Of a DNA stretch of 64,000 nt, positions 36,849 to 47,059 are shown piece after piece. The translations under genes were made by a program, and so were the position numbers. This DNA is from Lachnospiraceae bacterium (GTDB taxonomy: Bacteria; Bacillota; Clostridia; Lachnospirales; Lachnospiraceae): positions 122,009-186,008 of the forward strand of contig SVEE01000004.1 in the NCBI GenBank assembly GCA_015057525.1, written 5' to 3'. Each line of letters starts with the position of its first letter. Positions within the stretch are counted from its first letter, which is position 1. The notes beneath the pieces are model-generated. The model was not told the origin of the DNA. It did no database searches and saw only the letters and a list, made by a program, of their open reading frames with translations.

Positions 36849-37397
36849 TTAATGATACTGTATATAGCGAAGTTCCGGATAATAAGAAAGATATATCCGA
36901 ATAGGAGAGGCTTTGATTTTTTCTACATCTCCCTGATATGTCTGCCCATCTGTAAACCGAAAAAATAACTTTAAGTCCACCTCTGCATCTTTCTCATAAG
37001 GACTGATAGGAATTTGATTGAATGTCATCAGGTCCATACTTTGTCCATTTGTATAATTATCAATACTCATATTCCATGTACTGATAGTATTTTGAATTCT
37101 AATATCCTGCCCGGAGATATTCTTCACATGTATATTTACTACAATATATCTGTCTTTTTCCGTATCAGAATACATATCATCTGGTTTCCCATAAGATTCC
37201 ACAAATTCATTGAAATCATATACCTCCAAATCACCTACTGTTATCTCAAGGCCATAATATTTCAATATATCTCCCTGTCGATATACCTCTTCTATTGGTT
37301 CTTTTACGGCTATATGCATACGCAAAAAAAATATGAACCACACCGATAGTAAGCATATAAATATGACTGCTATCAAAATCTTTTTTCTATGTCTCAT
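36849..37397 (-). CDS. Membrane-anchored extracellular domain, unknown
   Basis: 182 residues: a basic start (MRHRKKI), one membrane span (about residues 7-25) and a 150-residue outward domain with VVNIHVKNISGQDIRIQN, a beta-sandwich pattern like DUF4352-type proteins. It overlaps the permease gene upstream by 11 bp. The lipoprotein at 38186 has a similar NITIQNKSKDNQ segment, so the two may share a fold and bind the same ligand outside the cell. Confidence 0.7.
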   Translation of the reverse strand: MRHRKKILIAVIFICLLSVWFIFFLRMHIAVKEPIEEVYRQGDILKYYGLEITVGDLEVYDFNEFVESYGKPDDMYSDTEKDRYIVVNIHVKNISGQDIRIQNTISTWNMSIDNYTNGQSMDLMTFNQIPISPYEKDAEVDLKLFFRFTDGQTYQGDVEKIKASPIRIYLSYYPELRYIQYH

Positions 37398-38184
37398 ATT
37401 TTCCCACCTCGCATATTATACCAATTATTCCTATAACACCCACTAGGGCAATCTCCATTACTACATTTATGGTTTCAACCCCCTCCGAAGTAGAAGGATA
37501 TAATATTCGCATAGGAATATAATTTTCAGCATTTATAAACCCCAAGACAACCTTCAGCACAATAAACACTACCATTGGACAACAAACAGCCGCATAGATA
37601 TTTTCAATTATTTTCGCCGCCAGAACAACTAATAAAGAAAAAAACGATACAAGAACACCATCGATTCCTATGTATATAAAAAGATATGCTGTGGGATTCG
37701 TGTAAAATAATTCAGACAGAAAAGAATTTCCGCTTATTGTATAATATGTTGTTGCAGCTATGGGGCGAATAGATGGTAAAAATATAGAGGCAGCCATATA
37801 ATCAAAGACTAATGGAATGGTTGTAATAATAAAGCTGGTTACAAAATATGCAATTAATTTTGATATTGCAATTTTAGTTCGATTCGACCGGGTTATCATT
37901 TGATTCATGTATCCATGTTGTCTTTCTTCAATATAAACCATGCCAACTGGCAACGTAGCACATCCAACTACGACCATATAATAGATATTTGATAAACTTG
38001 ATAACTGGAGGCCAATCCAGTGATTAAACACGGTTTCCGGATATTCGCCATATATCATTCCATAGTAAGGAGCAATATCCAAAGCAATATGTACGACAAT
38101 CAAAAACAACAAAGAAAACAATGATATTATAAAATATCTGTTATGCATTGTCTTATATAATTCTGTTTTTATACACTGTATCAT
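37387..38184 (-). CDS. ABC-2-type permease-like membrane protein
   Basis: 265 residues with about six spans. The N-terminus MIQCIKTELYKTMHNRYF and the cytoplasmic ERQHGYMNQMITRSNRTKI are typical of ABC-2 permeases of the YhcI/lantibiotic-immunity type. It overlaps the gene downstream and starts one base after the lipoprotein gene. It probably works with the ATPase at 36207. Confidence 0.78.
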   Translation of the reverse strand: MIQCIKTELYKTMHNRYFIISLFSLLFLIVVHIALDIAPYYGMIYGEYPETVFNHWIGLQLSSLSNIYYMVVVGCATLPVGMVYIEERQHGYMNQMITRSNRTKIAISKLIAYFVTSFIITTIPLVFDYMAASIFLPSIRPIAATTYYTISGNSFLSELFYTNPTAYLFIYIGIDGVLVSFFSLLVVLAAKIIENIYAAVCCPMVVFIVLKVVLGFINAENYIPMRILYPSTSEGVETINVVMEIALVGVIGIIGIICEVGKYET

Positions 38185-38185
38185 T

Positions 38186-39052
38186 TTATTTATTATCCAC
38201 CACCACTTTTATCATATTCGGTCCGCCTTCTGAATCTGCATGCCATGTTCCGTCATCATATAAACTACCATTTCTACATAAATTATTTACATTATAGTAA
38301 AGAGAATCCATATCTATTTCCTCAGACAATAAAAAAACCACATTCATCGTAATTTCTTCGTCGCTTGCAAAGGAAATCTCATTTTTTGATTTTCCTGTTC
38401 CCCTGCCATTGCCTTCATAATCCGTATCTATAAACATCCCTACTGGCTCAACAATTCGATAGATTCCTATTTCATCGTAAACAACCTCTAAATCCTTATT
38501 CGCCATATTAATAGTCTGATTGTCTTTTGATTTGTTCTGAATCGTTATATTCATCATTAAATACATGCCATTTTTAATAGTGTCTTCACCAAAATAATTG
38601 ATATAATCAGTATCATTCAGGGCTTCACATTTTTGAAAATATTGATTAAGATTTTGCATTCCCGCTATTTCCTCTGCTGAATTTATTTTCAGATAAAACG
38701 GACAATAATCATAGTATCCACCTTCTTTATAAGAAATAGCACTTTCTTCTACAAAGCGCGTATTCAAACTAAGATGATATACTATCTCATCATTTAAAGA
38801 TAAAACCTTCTGATTAAAATCAATATTCGGATATTTTTCCTGAATTGCTTCTGCACTTAAATAACTCATATTTTCATCTGTATTTGATGCATCAGTAACC
38901 GTACTGTCCATATCCTCTGTTTGTTTTATAGTTTCATCTATGTAATCTCTTGGCTGTGTTGTCATATCTTTTGAATTTAATTTTTGACAACCGGATAAAA
39001 AAAACACACCGATAGACAATAAAGCTAGTCTACAGAAACATTTCATTTGCAT
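38186..39052 (-). CDS. Secreted lipoprotein of unknown function
   Basis: 288 residues with a signal peptide ending in the lipobox LSGC (FFLSGCQKL), so it is anchored outside the membrane at C22. The mature part is acidic, ending in VVVDNK, and contains a NITIQNKS beta-sandwich-like segment. The start could also be the ATG two codons later, which is better spaced from AGGAGG. By analogy with immunity lipoproteins in bacteriocin loci it could bind the secreted protein at 39132; this is inference. Confidence 0.75.
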   Translation of the reverse strand: MQMKCFCRLALLSIGVFFLSGCQKLNSKDMTTQPRDYIDETIKQTEDMDSTVTDASNTDENMSYLSAEAIQEKYPNIDFNQKVLSLNDEIVYHLSLNTRFVEESAISYKEGGYYDYCPFYLKINSAEEIAGMQNLNQYFQKCEALNDTDYINYFGEDTIKNGMYLMMNITIQNKSKDNQTINMANKDLEVVYDEIGIYRIVEPVGMFIDTDYEGNGRGTGKSKNEISFASDEEITMNVVFLLSEEIDMDSLYYNVNNLCRNGSLYDDGTWHADSEGGPNMIKVVVDNK

Positions 39053-39131
39053 GCCCCTCCTAAATACATATTATATATACGGATGCTACAGCAATTTTAA
39101 CACCCATATATATTAATTATAATTGATACCT

Positions 39132-39620
39132 CTAGTATTTATTGTAATTGTCTGGACTCCAATTTCCTTTAAATGTGGCTGCTACTCCATTCTTTTTTAC
39201 GTATATATTTGCGTATTTTTTTCCTGCTTCTTTAACATAATTCGTCATATACTGTGTTACACCCTTTTTTATCACATAAGTAGGCGTAGTTCTTCCATTA
39301 TAGGTACATGCATAAAACCCACTAGATTCGCTATTTGATCCATGCGCCTGAGCTGTAAACTTAAACTCCCCTTCAATATAAGGCTCATATGCATAATTAC
39401 ACATTATATACACCTTTGAAGTATCCATTTTTTGTCTTCCTCTAGACGAAACATATGTACTTGTCTGACCTGCATTAAAATAAAATTGATATGCAGAATC
39501 TGTATAATTATTTGCACTTGCCACCTTTTCATTAAAAAATAAACATACTGTCATTACAGAAACTACAACTGCCATTACCATTTTCGTTATTTTACGCTTA
39601 CTCACTTTTATTTGTTTCAT
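39132..39620 (-). CDS. Secreted protein (DUF2712-like), possible bacteriocin or effector
   Basis: 162 residues with a basic start, a hydrophobic stretch (MVMAVVVSVMTVCLFF) and a predicted signal-peptidase cut after VASA, leaving about 126 residues. The mature part has YIMCNYAYEPYIEGEF, YACTYNGRTTPTYV, TQYMTNYVKEAGKKYANIY and a C-terminal GNWSPDN motif, a layout I associate with the secreted DUF2712 family. Two cysteines could pair. It heads a seven-gene ABC/lipoprotein operon and its upstream region is a copy of the agrD/agrC control region, implying quorum control. Confidence 0.72.
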   Translation of the reverse strand: MKQIKVSKRKITKMVMAVVVSVMTVCLFFNEKVASANNYTDSAYQFYFNAGQTSTYVSSRGRQKMDTSKVYIMCNYAYEPYIEGEFKFTAQAHGSNSESSGFYACTYNGRTTPTYVIKKGVTQYMTNYVKEAGKKYANIYVKKNGVAATFKGNWSPDNYNKY

Positions 39621-39935
39621 AATTATGTCCTTTCCTACATATTTTTTTACTTTACTTACTTATTATAATCTTTACTTTTTGCTAAGAGCATATTACCAAG
39701 ATTTTTTACAGCTCTAATCACTCTCTCTTCAGAACAAGTGCACAATTTTTGAGTTGAGAGTTGTTTTATAGATATCCCTTTTCTCTTCATAATATAATCT
39801 ATTCACTCTAATTACTCTTTGTTTTGTGTTATGCCAACATGTTGTACCTTTATACTATCATCACATAACTATTTCTACAATTGACTTGGTGCAAACTGCA
39901 AAAAACTGACTTTGAACAACAATATTTTACTTTTT
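39621..39935 (-). promoter_or_regulatory. Duplicated agr control region driving the secreted-protein operon
   Basis: The stretch 39800-39935 aligns to 31790-31920. It keeps both half-sites, GCAGTTTGC (39891-39899) and GTTGTTCAA (39912-39920) on the minus strand, again exactly 21 bp apart, and the 40-base distance to the -10 region (GATAGTATAAAG). The leftward promoter thus looks intact. The rightward TTTACT box remains but its -10 partner is lost, so only the minus-strand side would be active. The rest, 39936-40243, holds agrB and gdhA relics; no further gene is seen. Confidence 0.65.
39656..39721 (-). pseudogene. agrD relic lacking the peptide core
   Basis: Read from GTG at 39719-39721 it gives MIRAVKNLGNMLLAKSKDYNK, aligning with the AgrD leader MIRNAKKNIGNMIKNV of 31571-31714, but the cysteine core and YEPK tail are gone. 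An ATG 23 codons further up (39788-39790) would make a 44-residue frame without a ribosome site. It lies between the duplicated promoter and the secreted-protein gene, exactly where an agrD would sit. Confidence 0.55.
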
Positions 39936-39959
39936 ATTAACAACTCTATTAAAGAAAAT

Positions 39960-40079
39960 ATGATATTCTTTAATTTTCATTATTGGATTTCTTTATATAT
40001 AGAAACAATTTCTGCCTATATCATAACTCCACCGATGTGGGTTTTTTTCAAGAGTTCTCCGTCAGGAGAACTTTCCTAT
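39960..40079 (+). pseudogene. agrB 3'-end relic and hairpin
   Basis: Bases 39970-40015 match agrB 34575-34620 at about 39 of 46 positions and read NFHYWISLYIETISAY against AgrB NLHYWASLYIGTISAC. After this the sequence follows the 31331-31412 relic and ends in the hairpin 40053-40060/40065-40072. The 5' part of the gene is missing, so it is a remnant of a second agr locus. Confidence 0.65.
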
Positions 40080-40088
40080 AAAGCAAAG

Positions 40089-40180
40089 AAAAGTCCTGCA
40101 AACACAAAGTTTACAGGACTTTCACCATCAATCTTATATCAAAATCAAATTATAATACAGTTTCCTGAGCCTTCATAGCC
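40089..40180 (-). repeat. Copy of the gdhA 3' end and terminator (left repeat)
   Basis: Matches 43479-43571 at roughly nine in ten bases, including the first 34 bases without change. It contains the terminator stem (about 40090-40122) and a gdhA-like tail, AMKAQETVL then stop (40150-40152), against AMKAQGAVL in gdhA. It acts as the terminator of the gene at 40244. With the right copy it brackets a 3.3-kb island. Confidence 0.75.
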
Positions 40181-40243
40181 GCTTCAGTGATAACCACATA
40201 GTTACTGAGATTTTGAGGTCGTTTGTATATCACGTATATAGAG

Positions 40244-42763
40244 TTACTGATGGACAATTTCCTTTGCATATTGTTCTATTGCATTTGCAACTTCTCTATC
40301 ATTTACACTCTCTACAATATGCCTATATACAGCAATTTCCATTTGCCGCCTTATCTCATCTTCATCCTCTCTCGCCAAATCATCTCTTGAGATGTTTGGA
40401 AGTATCCTTTTATTATTTATATTCAGATAGTATTCACCCAAATACATGCCTTGAATACCAATATCAATTCGCATTCTAGCTTTCTCAAGTTGAATTCCTT
40501 TCCAAAATGTAGCCGACCTATCATTATCATCAACAACATTATTCATCGAATACTTTAATTCGAGATATCTATCTTGTCCAACTTCCAACAATGACACAAC
40601 TCCTAACTCAACAGAAACTTCAGATAAATCGTCTATAAAATCACATTGCTTCATAACATCGACAAGGTTATCTCTAATCCATGCAACATCCAAATTTTCA
40701 TATTTTCCCAAAATAGTTTTCCATCTTATTGTTTCATTTCCGCACCATCCTCCATCAAATAAATGAACAAATCCTTCTCGGTAACTTATTGGAAATACTA
40801 TTTCTTCTCTCCATTCTAGTGGCTCCTCATGTAAAAGTATATCTTTTTTACATAACTCTTTCAATTTCTTCAATTCGTCATTATACACTTTTTTCACCCC
40901 ACTAATTTTGATAAACATCAAATAACCATTATATAAATACTCCTTAAATTCCTTAAATTCCATATCAATCGATTCCAGCATTTTATTACTCTCATTAAAT
41001 CTACACACTTTGGTCATTCCAGGAAACCAACTTAATTCTAATTCCGAAAACATTTTTTTAGGTTTAGGCATACCCTCAATTTGTACCGCATATGAAATTT
41101 CATCAAAATACTTATCCAAGATACATTTTCCTTCAATAATTTCCTCATATCGCAATAATCCTATGGCATGACTTAACTTTGCTTCTCCTGGTTTTATCTC
41201 TTCAACATATATATCAATACCTTGATCTAAAAAGGTACTTTTTAAAAAGGAAATTATTCGTTTAACATCATTATCAAAAACCGCCAACGCATTACATAAA
41301 TTTAAAGAAATCATTGTTCCAAAAGTATTTTTAAAACTACCACACACCTTTTTACAAATATATTCACTATCTGCATATAATACTAATGCATATCCCGTCT
41401 CTTCCTTAAAGCTCTTGGTTTCAACGATAACCTCTTTTGAAAGCATAAAACACGCCAAGAAACCAATTCCAAAATTTCCAATTGGATTATATTTATTCCC
41501 CTGATACATATAATCATTAGATTTATAGTAGGATTTTCCAATATTAAGAAAATATTTCTTTAAAACCTCCTCACTCATGCCGATACCATTATCTCTAATC
41601 CGTAATTGATTATTACCGTAATCCAGAATTATTTGAATTTTGGGCACATATTCGTCATATTTATAGCATTCCAACTGAGGTGCATATTCTTTCATAACCT
41701 TACATGCATCAAGCGAATTCTGTATCAATTCTCTTAACCCATACTTTTTATTTCCATAAACATTTTCACCCATAAGCAACTTGACTATGGCACTATAATC
41801 TACATTAAGTTTTAAATCTGAAACTTCAAAACCTACAGTTTCAATTCTATTTTCAATTGTTTCATCTAATAAAAGCCAGTATATATCTTCAAATGTACTT
41901 CTTGAATATGATACCCACCAACTAATTTCTCTTGTAACATCGTCTAAATATTTCAAAAATTTATTATGTATCTTAGGATTTTTACACTGACCATATAATA
42001 CTATTTTCTTCCTATTTGTAGCACTACTTTCAATTTTATTTTTATTAGATATAATATAATGTTGTTTCCACTCTTCATCACCATATCCAGTAGGACTAAT
42101 AAATTTATACACCTCCACAGGAGCTCTTCTTTCATCAAGATCTAGATAATCCGCAATTCTTAATAACATTGCCACATATTGTGCATTCAGCCTATTTTCG
42201 CCCTTTATATCTTTATTTTTTAACTGCTTTACAGTATATTCCAATTCCATGGTATGAGCTTGACATATCTCTGCCACTTCCTCTTGAAATGAACACACTT
42301 TATATCCCGGAACCAAGAATAATTCTACCTTCATATTCTTCATAACAAAATCATATGAACGTATACCATGTATAGGTCGTACACACTCTTGAATACATTC
42401 TAAATCATCTTGAACTTTTTCATGTATTGCCGAATATTTCATCCCATTACATAATAATTTATCCACTCTAATTTCCTTAATTTCTTTTTCACTTACAACC
42501 ATTCCAACATCATGCAATAAGGCACTATATATTAAACACGTTATTTCCAAATCACTTAACATGTTGATATCATTAATTAAATCAAACATATATTGAATTA
42601 CATTAAGAGAGTGTTCAATCCCATGCCCTGTATAATTGACAAAAACTCTGTTTATCTTTGGCAAAAATTCTTCAGCCAATGCATATACTTTATTAATATT
42701 ATCTATATATCCACTCTCACGCTTTACAAGTTCATTATACAAATTTGTATTCTTTATATCCAT
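40244..42763 (-). CDS. HD-domain plus Hsp90-type ATPase protein, possible defence gene
   Basis: 839 residues. An N-terminal HD phosphohydrolase-like domain has H47, H51, H84-D85 (GHGIEHSLNVI, LLHDVGMVV) and RIADYLDLDERRAP (about 202-214). From about residue 325 a GHKL ATPase domain of the Hsp90/HtpG type follows: N-box RELIQNSLDACKV (344-356), RIRDNGIGMSEE (388-399) and NPIGNFGIGFLACF (426-439). Such HD-Hsp90 fusions are known in bacterial conflict systems. It sits with a toxin-antitoxin pair between gdhA repeats, supporting a mobile or defence role. Substrate unknown. Confidence 0.8.
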   Translation of the reverse strand: MDIKNTNLYNELVKRESGYIDNINKVYALAEEFLPKINRVFVNYTGHGIEHSLNVIQYMFDLINDINMLSDLEITCLIYSALLHDVGMVVSEKEIKEIRVDKLLCNGMKYSAIHEKVQDDLECIQECVRPIHGIRSYDFVMKNMKVELFLVPGYKVCSFQEEVAEICQAHTMELEYTVKQLKNKDIKGENRLNAQYVAMLLRIADYLDLDERRAPVEVYKFISPTGYGDEEWKQHYIISNKNKIESSATNRKKIVLYGQCKNPKIHNKFLKYLDDVTREISWWVSYSRSTFEDIYWLLLDETIENRIETVGFEVSDLKLNVDYSAIVKLLMGENVYGNKKYGLRELIQNSLDACKVMKEYAPQLECYKYDEYVPKIQIILDYGNNQLRIRDNGIGMSEEVLKKYFLNIGKSYYKSNDYMYQGNKYNPIGNFGIGFLACFMLSKEVIVETKSFKEETGYALVLYADSEYICKKVCGSFKNTFGTMISLNLCNALAVFDNDVKRIISFLKSTFLDQGIDIYVEEIKPGEAKLSHAIGLLRYEEIIEGKCILDKYFDEISYAVQIEGMPKPKKMFSELELSWFPGMTKVCRFNESNKMLESIDMEFKEFKEYLYNGYLMFIKISGVKKVYNDELKKLKELCKKDILLHEEPLEWREEIVFPISYREGFVHLFDGGWCGNETIRWKTILGKYENLDVAWIRDNLVDVMKQCDFIDDLSEVSVELGVVSLLEVGQDRYLELKYSMNNVVDDNDRSATFWKGIQLEKARMRIDIGIQGMYLGEYYLNINNKRILPNISRDDLAREDEDEIRRQMEIAVYRHIVESVNDREVANAIEQYAKEIVHQ

Positions 42764-42790
42764 TTTATCCTCACCTATCAGTATTTATTA

Positions 42791-43087
42791 TCAAAATATC
42801 TGCGTAATATCCTGATATCGATTCACCACCCGGTAAATCTCCACATACACGTCCCCAATTTTATACAACACCACATAATTTCCAGAAATCGCATACTTAT
42901 AATCCGTCCAGAAGCTGACTCTTTTAGAAAGGTCAGCACCCATATACGGAAACTGTTGTATATTCTCGATTCGAGTGTATATCTCTTGAATAGTTTTTAC
43001 TGCCATTTCTTCATTATCTTCAGCAATATACTCTTTAATATTCTTTAAGTCTTCTGCAACTAAAGGATTAATCCGTAATTTCATCAT
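42791..43087 (-). CDS. ParE/RelE-family toxin
   Basis: 98 residues with the RelE/ParE fold pattern: INPLVAEDLKNIKEYI, AVKTIQEIYTRIENIQQFP, YKYAISGNYVVLYKIGDVY and the C-terminal VEIYRVVNRYQDI. Members are ribosome-dependent mRNA cutters or gyrase poisons; the subtype cannot be decided. It starts three bases after the antitoxin gene ends, the usual order, so the two are translated together. Confidence 0.87.
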   Translation of the reverse strand: MMKLRINPLVAEDLKNIKEYIAEDNEEMAVKTIQEIYTRIENIQQFPYMGADLSKRVSFWTDYKYAISGNYVVLYKIGDVYVEIYRVVNRYQDITQIF

Positions 43088-43090
43088 AGG

Positions 43091-43339
43091 CTACACCCCA
43101 ACAGATGCTTTCAGCTCATCCAGACTCATCCAAGCACTTTGGTCTTTAACAGCTTCTTCTGCTTCCTGTAACTTCACGAGCAGCTTCTTCTCTGCCTTTT
43201 CACGCTCGTAATCTTCAATATCCATAACCACAAACTTACCTCTTCCATTCTTGGTTAAAAATACTGGTTCTCCTATCGAACAATTTTTCAATACTTCATT
43301 GTAATTTCTTAAATCCGATACAGGTAATATATTTGGCAT
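43091..43339 (-). CDS. Phd/YefM-family antitoxin
   Basis: 82 residues from ATG at 43337-43339 (MPNILPVSDLRNYNEVL) after AAGGGA; an upstream GTG at 43375 has no ribosome site. NILPVSDLRNYNEV and LTKNGRGKFVVMDIEDYE are the Phd/YefM DNA-binding and dimer regions; the acidic C-terminal helix would wrap the toxin. It probably represses its own promoter. Confidence 0.88.
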   Translation of the reverse strand: MPNILPVSDLRNYNEVLKNCSIGEPVFLTKNGRGKFVVMDIEDYEREKAEKKLLVKLQEAEEAVKDQSAWMSLDELKASVGV

Positions 43340-43478
43340 AAAATCAGCTTCCCTTCTTTGATATAGTCTCTTCACATATATATTATACGAAAAGAAGCTG
43401 TAAAATTCAACGTAAAATTTTACAGCCTCTTTTATAAAACCAAATTTAATTCCTTTAATTCATTTTCCAAAAACAAAC

Positions 43479-44998
<1,520 letters not shown>

Positions 44999-45056
44999 GT
45001 TTTTACTGGATTTTTTAAAGTATTCTATCTTTTAACATGATTTTTCAATTTTATTG

Positions 45057-45548
45057 TTATGGGTGAACTCTCGCCCTATAATCTTCTCGCCAATACTTAC
45101 ATCTATGTTTTACACATGTAGAAAATACTATTTGAGTTTTAGTCTTACCAAACTGTTGTAAATCGCCTATAAACATATCAAGCTCAGCTGTTGTGGGAAA
45201 TCTTACTTCAATTAACATGGAATAATCTCCTGTAACACAATTACATTCCACAACATTTAACACACTGTCTATATAAGGATAAAATTCCGCTTTTCTTTCA
45301 GGTTCAACCTCAAGATTAATAAATGCTTTTATATAATGTCCCATGGCCTCCGGATTAAGTCGGGTAGTAAAACCTTCCAAAACATTTTCTTCAAGCATTC
45401 TGTCTATTCTGGCACCCACTGCTGTAGGAGACATGAATACCTGCTCTGCAATTTCCTTGAGGGATGCCCTTGCATTATCCTGAAGTATTGTTAAAATTTG
45501 CTCATCAATGCTATCTAATTTATAGTATACTAATTCTCTTTTTTCCAT
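45057..45548 (-). CDS. Lrp/AsnC-family transcriptional regulator
   Basis: 163 residues: an N-terminal winged helix-turn-helix (DEQILTILQDNARASLKEI, SPTAVGARIDRML) and a C-terminal RAM ligand domain (HYIKAFINLEVEPERKAEF, NCVTGDYSMLIEVRFP). Such proteins sense amino acids. It lies between the symporter (19 bp upstream) and gdhA, so it probably controls one or both. Confidence 0.92.
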   Translation of the reverse strand: MEKRELVYYKLDSIDEQILTILQDNARASLKEIAEQVFMSPTAVGARIDRMLEENVLEGFTTRLNPEAMGHYIKAFINLEVEPERKAEFYPYIDSVLNVVECNCVTGDYSMLIEVRFPTTAELDMFIGDLQQFGKTKTQIVFSTCVKHRCKYWREDYRARVHP

Positions 45549-45566
45549 TACGTGTCACGCCCGCCT

Positions 45567-46964
45567 TTATAATACACCTAACGACTGAAGAAGTAATATA
45601 GCAAGAAAAATAGGTGCTATTATCTTTATCATAACAATATAAAGAGTCTTTCTACCAAACTTATGTCCTGTCTTTTCTACCTCATCAATAACTGTCTTTG
45701 GCTTAACTATCCATCCAATTAAGATACATGTTCCAATTGCAACGATAGGCATCATTAAGCTGTTGCTGATATAATCCATAATATCGAGTATCTGCTGATT
45801 TTCGGCACCATTAGGAAGATCAACTTCCATATACCATTTGTTGTAACCAAGACAAACAGCAACCCCACCAACAACTGCAATTATTGTTTCAATTATCGCA
45901 GCCTTTATTCTCGAAAGATGAAATTTATCCATTAGACAAGATACAACTGCCTCCATAACAGATACCGCACTTGTAAGTGCTGCAAAAAGAACCATCGCAA
46001 AGAAGAGGCATCCTATTACATTCCCCACTGCTCCCATAGCCTCAAAAACTTTAGGCAGGGAAACAAACATGAGACCAGGTCCTGCTGTCATTCCCTCTGT
46101 ACCCATAAATGTATACACCGCAGGGATAATCATGACACCAGCAAGAAAGGCTACAACAGTATCAAATATTTCAATCTGGTTAATAGAACGAACAAGATTA
46201 TCTTCATCCTTAACATAAGAACCGTAAGTAATCATAATACCCATGGCAACGCTTAAACTGAAGAAAAGTTGTCCCATGGCATCAGTTACAACACCAAGAA
46301 ATTTACTTACCGTCATACCATCAAGATTCGGAATGACATAAACTTTAAAACCTTCTAAGCCTGTTCTGGTAACTCCTTCAGCATCTGTATGGTTAATTGT
46401 TAATGAAAACACTGAAATACCAAGAATCAATACAAGTAATATAGGCATAATTACCTTAGATGATGATTCAATACCTTTGTTTACTCCTCTAAATACAATA
46501 AATGCACATAAACCAAGGAATATTATAAAGAACACCAAGGGTTGAACTTCGCTTGTAATGTGTCCTGTAAAATAACCATCTGCTGCCGCATTAACCCCAT
46601 CACCTGTGAGGAAAGCAATAAAGTATTTTACAACCCATCCACCAATTACACAGTAGTAAGGCATAATTATCATAGGAACAAGGCACGAGATAATACCTAA
46701 AAATCCCCAACCTTTTTTCAACTTTGTGTAGGCTGTAAGAGGACTTTGCTTAGTCTTTCTTCCTATGGCAATCTCTGTTGTAAGTAATGTGAATCCAAAT
46801 GTGAGGGCTAAAACAATATAAACTACAAGAAATAATCCTCCCCCATCTTTAGCCGCCAAATAAGGAAATCTCCATATATTTCCTAATCCTACTGCACTAC
46901 CAGCAGCAGCAAGAACAAAACCTATAGAACCCGTAAACGAGTTTCTCTTTTTTTCTGTACTCAT
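45567..46964 (-). CDS. Sodium-dependent transporter, NSS family
   Basis: 465 residues with about 11-12 spans and the neurotransmitter:sodium symporter signatures GFVLAAAGSAVGLGNIWRFP (residues 15-34) and GGGLFLVVYIVLALTFG. Bacterial members take up amino acids such as leucine, tyrosine or tryptophan with sodium. Co-transcribed with the Lrp-type gene downstream, which supports an amino-acid substrate. Confidence 0.92.
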   Translation of the reverse strand: MSTEKKRNSFTGSIGFVLAAAGSAVGLGNIWRFPYLAAKDGGGLFLVVYIVLALTFGFTLLTTEIAIGRKTKQSPLTAYTKLKKGWGFLGIISCLVPMIIMPYYCVIGGWVVKYFIAFLTGDGVNAAADGYFTGHITSEVQPLVFFIIFLGLCAFIVFRGVNKGIESSSKVIMPILLVLILGISVFSLTINHTDAEGVTRTGLEGFKVYVIPNLDGMTVSKFLGVVTDAMGQLFFSLSVAMGIMITYGSYVKDEDNLVRSINQIEIFDTVVAFLAGVMIIPAVYTFMGTEGMTAGPGLMFVSLPKVFEAMGAVGNVIGCLFFAMVLFAALTSAVSVMEAVVSCLMDKFHLSRIKAAIIETIIAVVGGVAVCLGYNKWYMEVDLPNGAENQQILDIMDYISNSLMMPIVAIGTCILIGWIVKPKTVIDEVEKTGHKFGRKTLYIVMIKIIAPIFLAILLLQSLGVL

Positions 46965-47059
46965 AATAAACTCCTATCTATTTGTATATCAATATCATTT
47001 TGGTATTATATCATACCATCAATTTAAAATAAACTTATTTTTCACAGAAAATACACACT

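Noticed and set aside
39912..40178. 88-residue plus-strand frame as a gene
   Set aside because: It is the agrB-tail relic running on into the hairpin and gdhA-like repeat; no start site.
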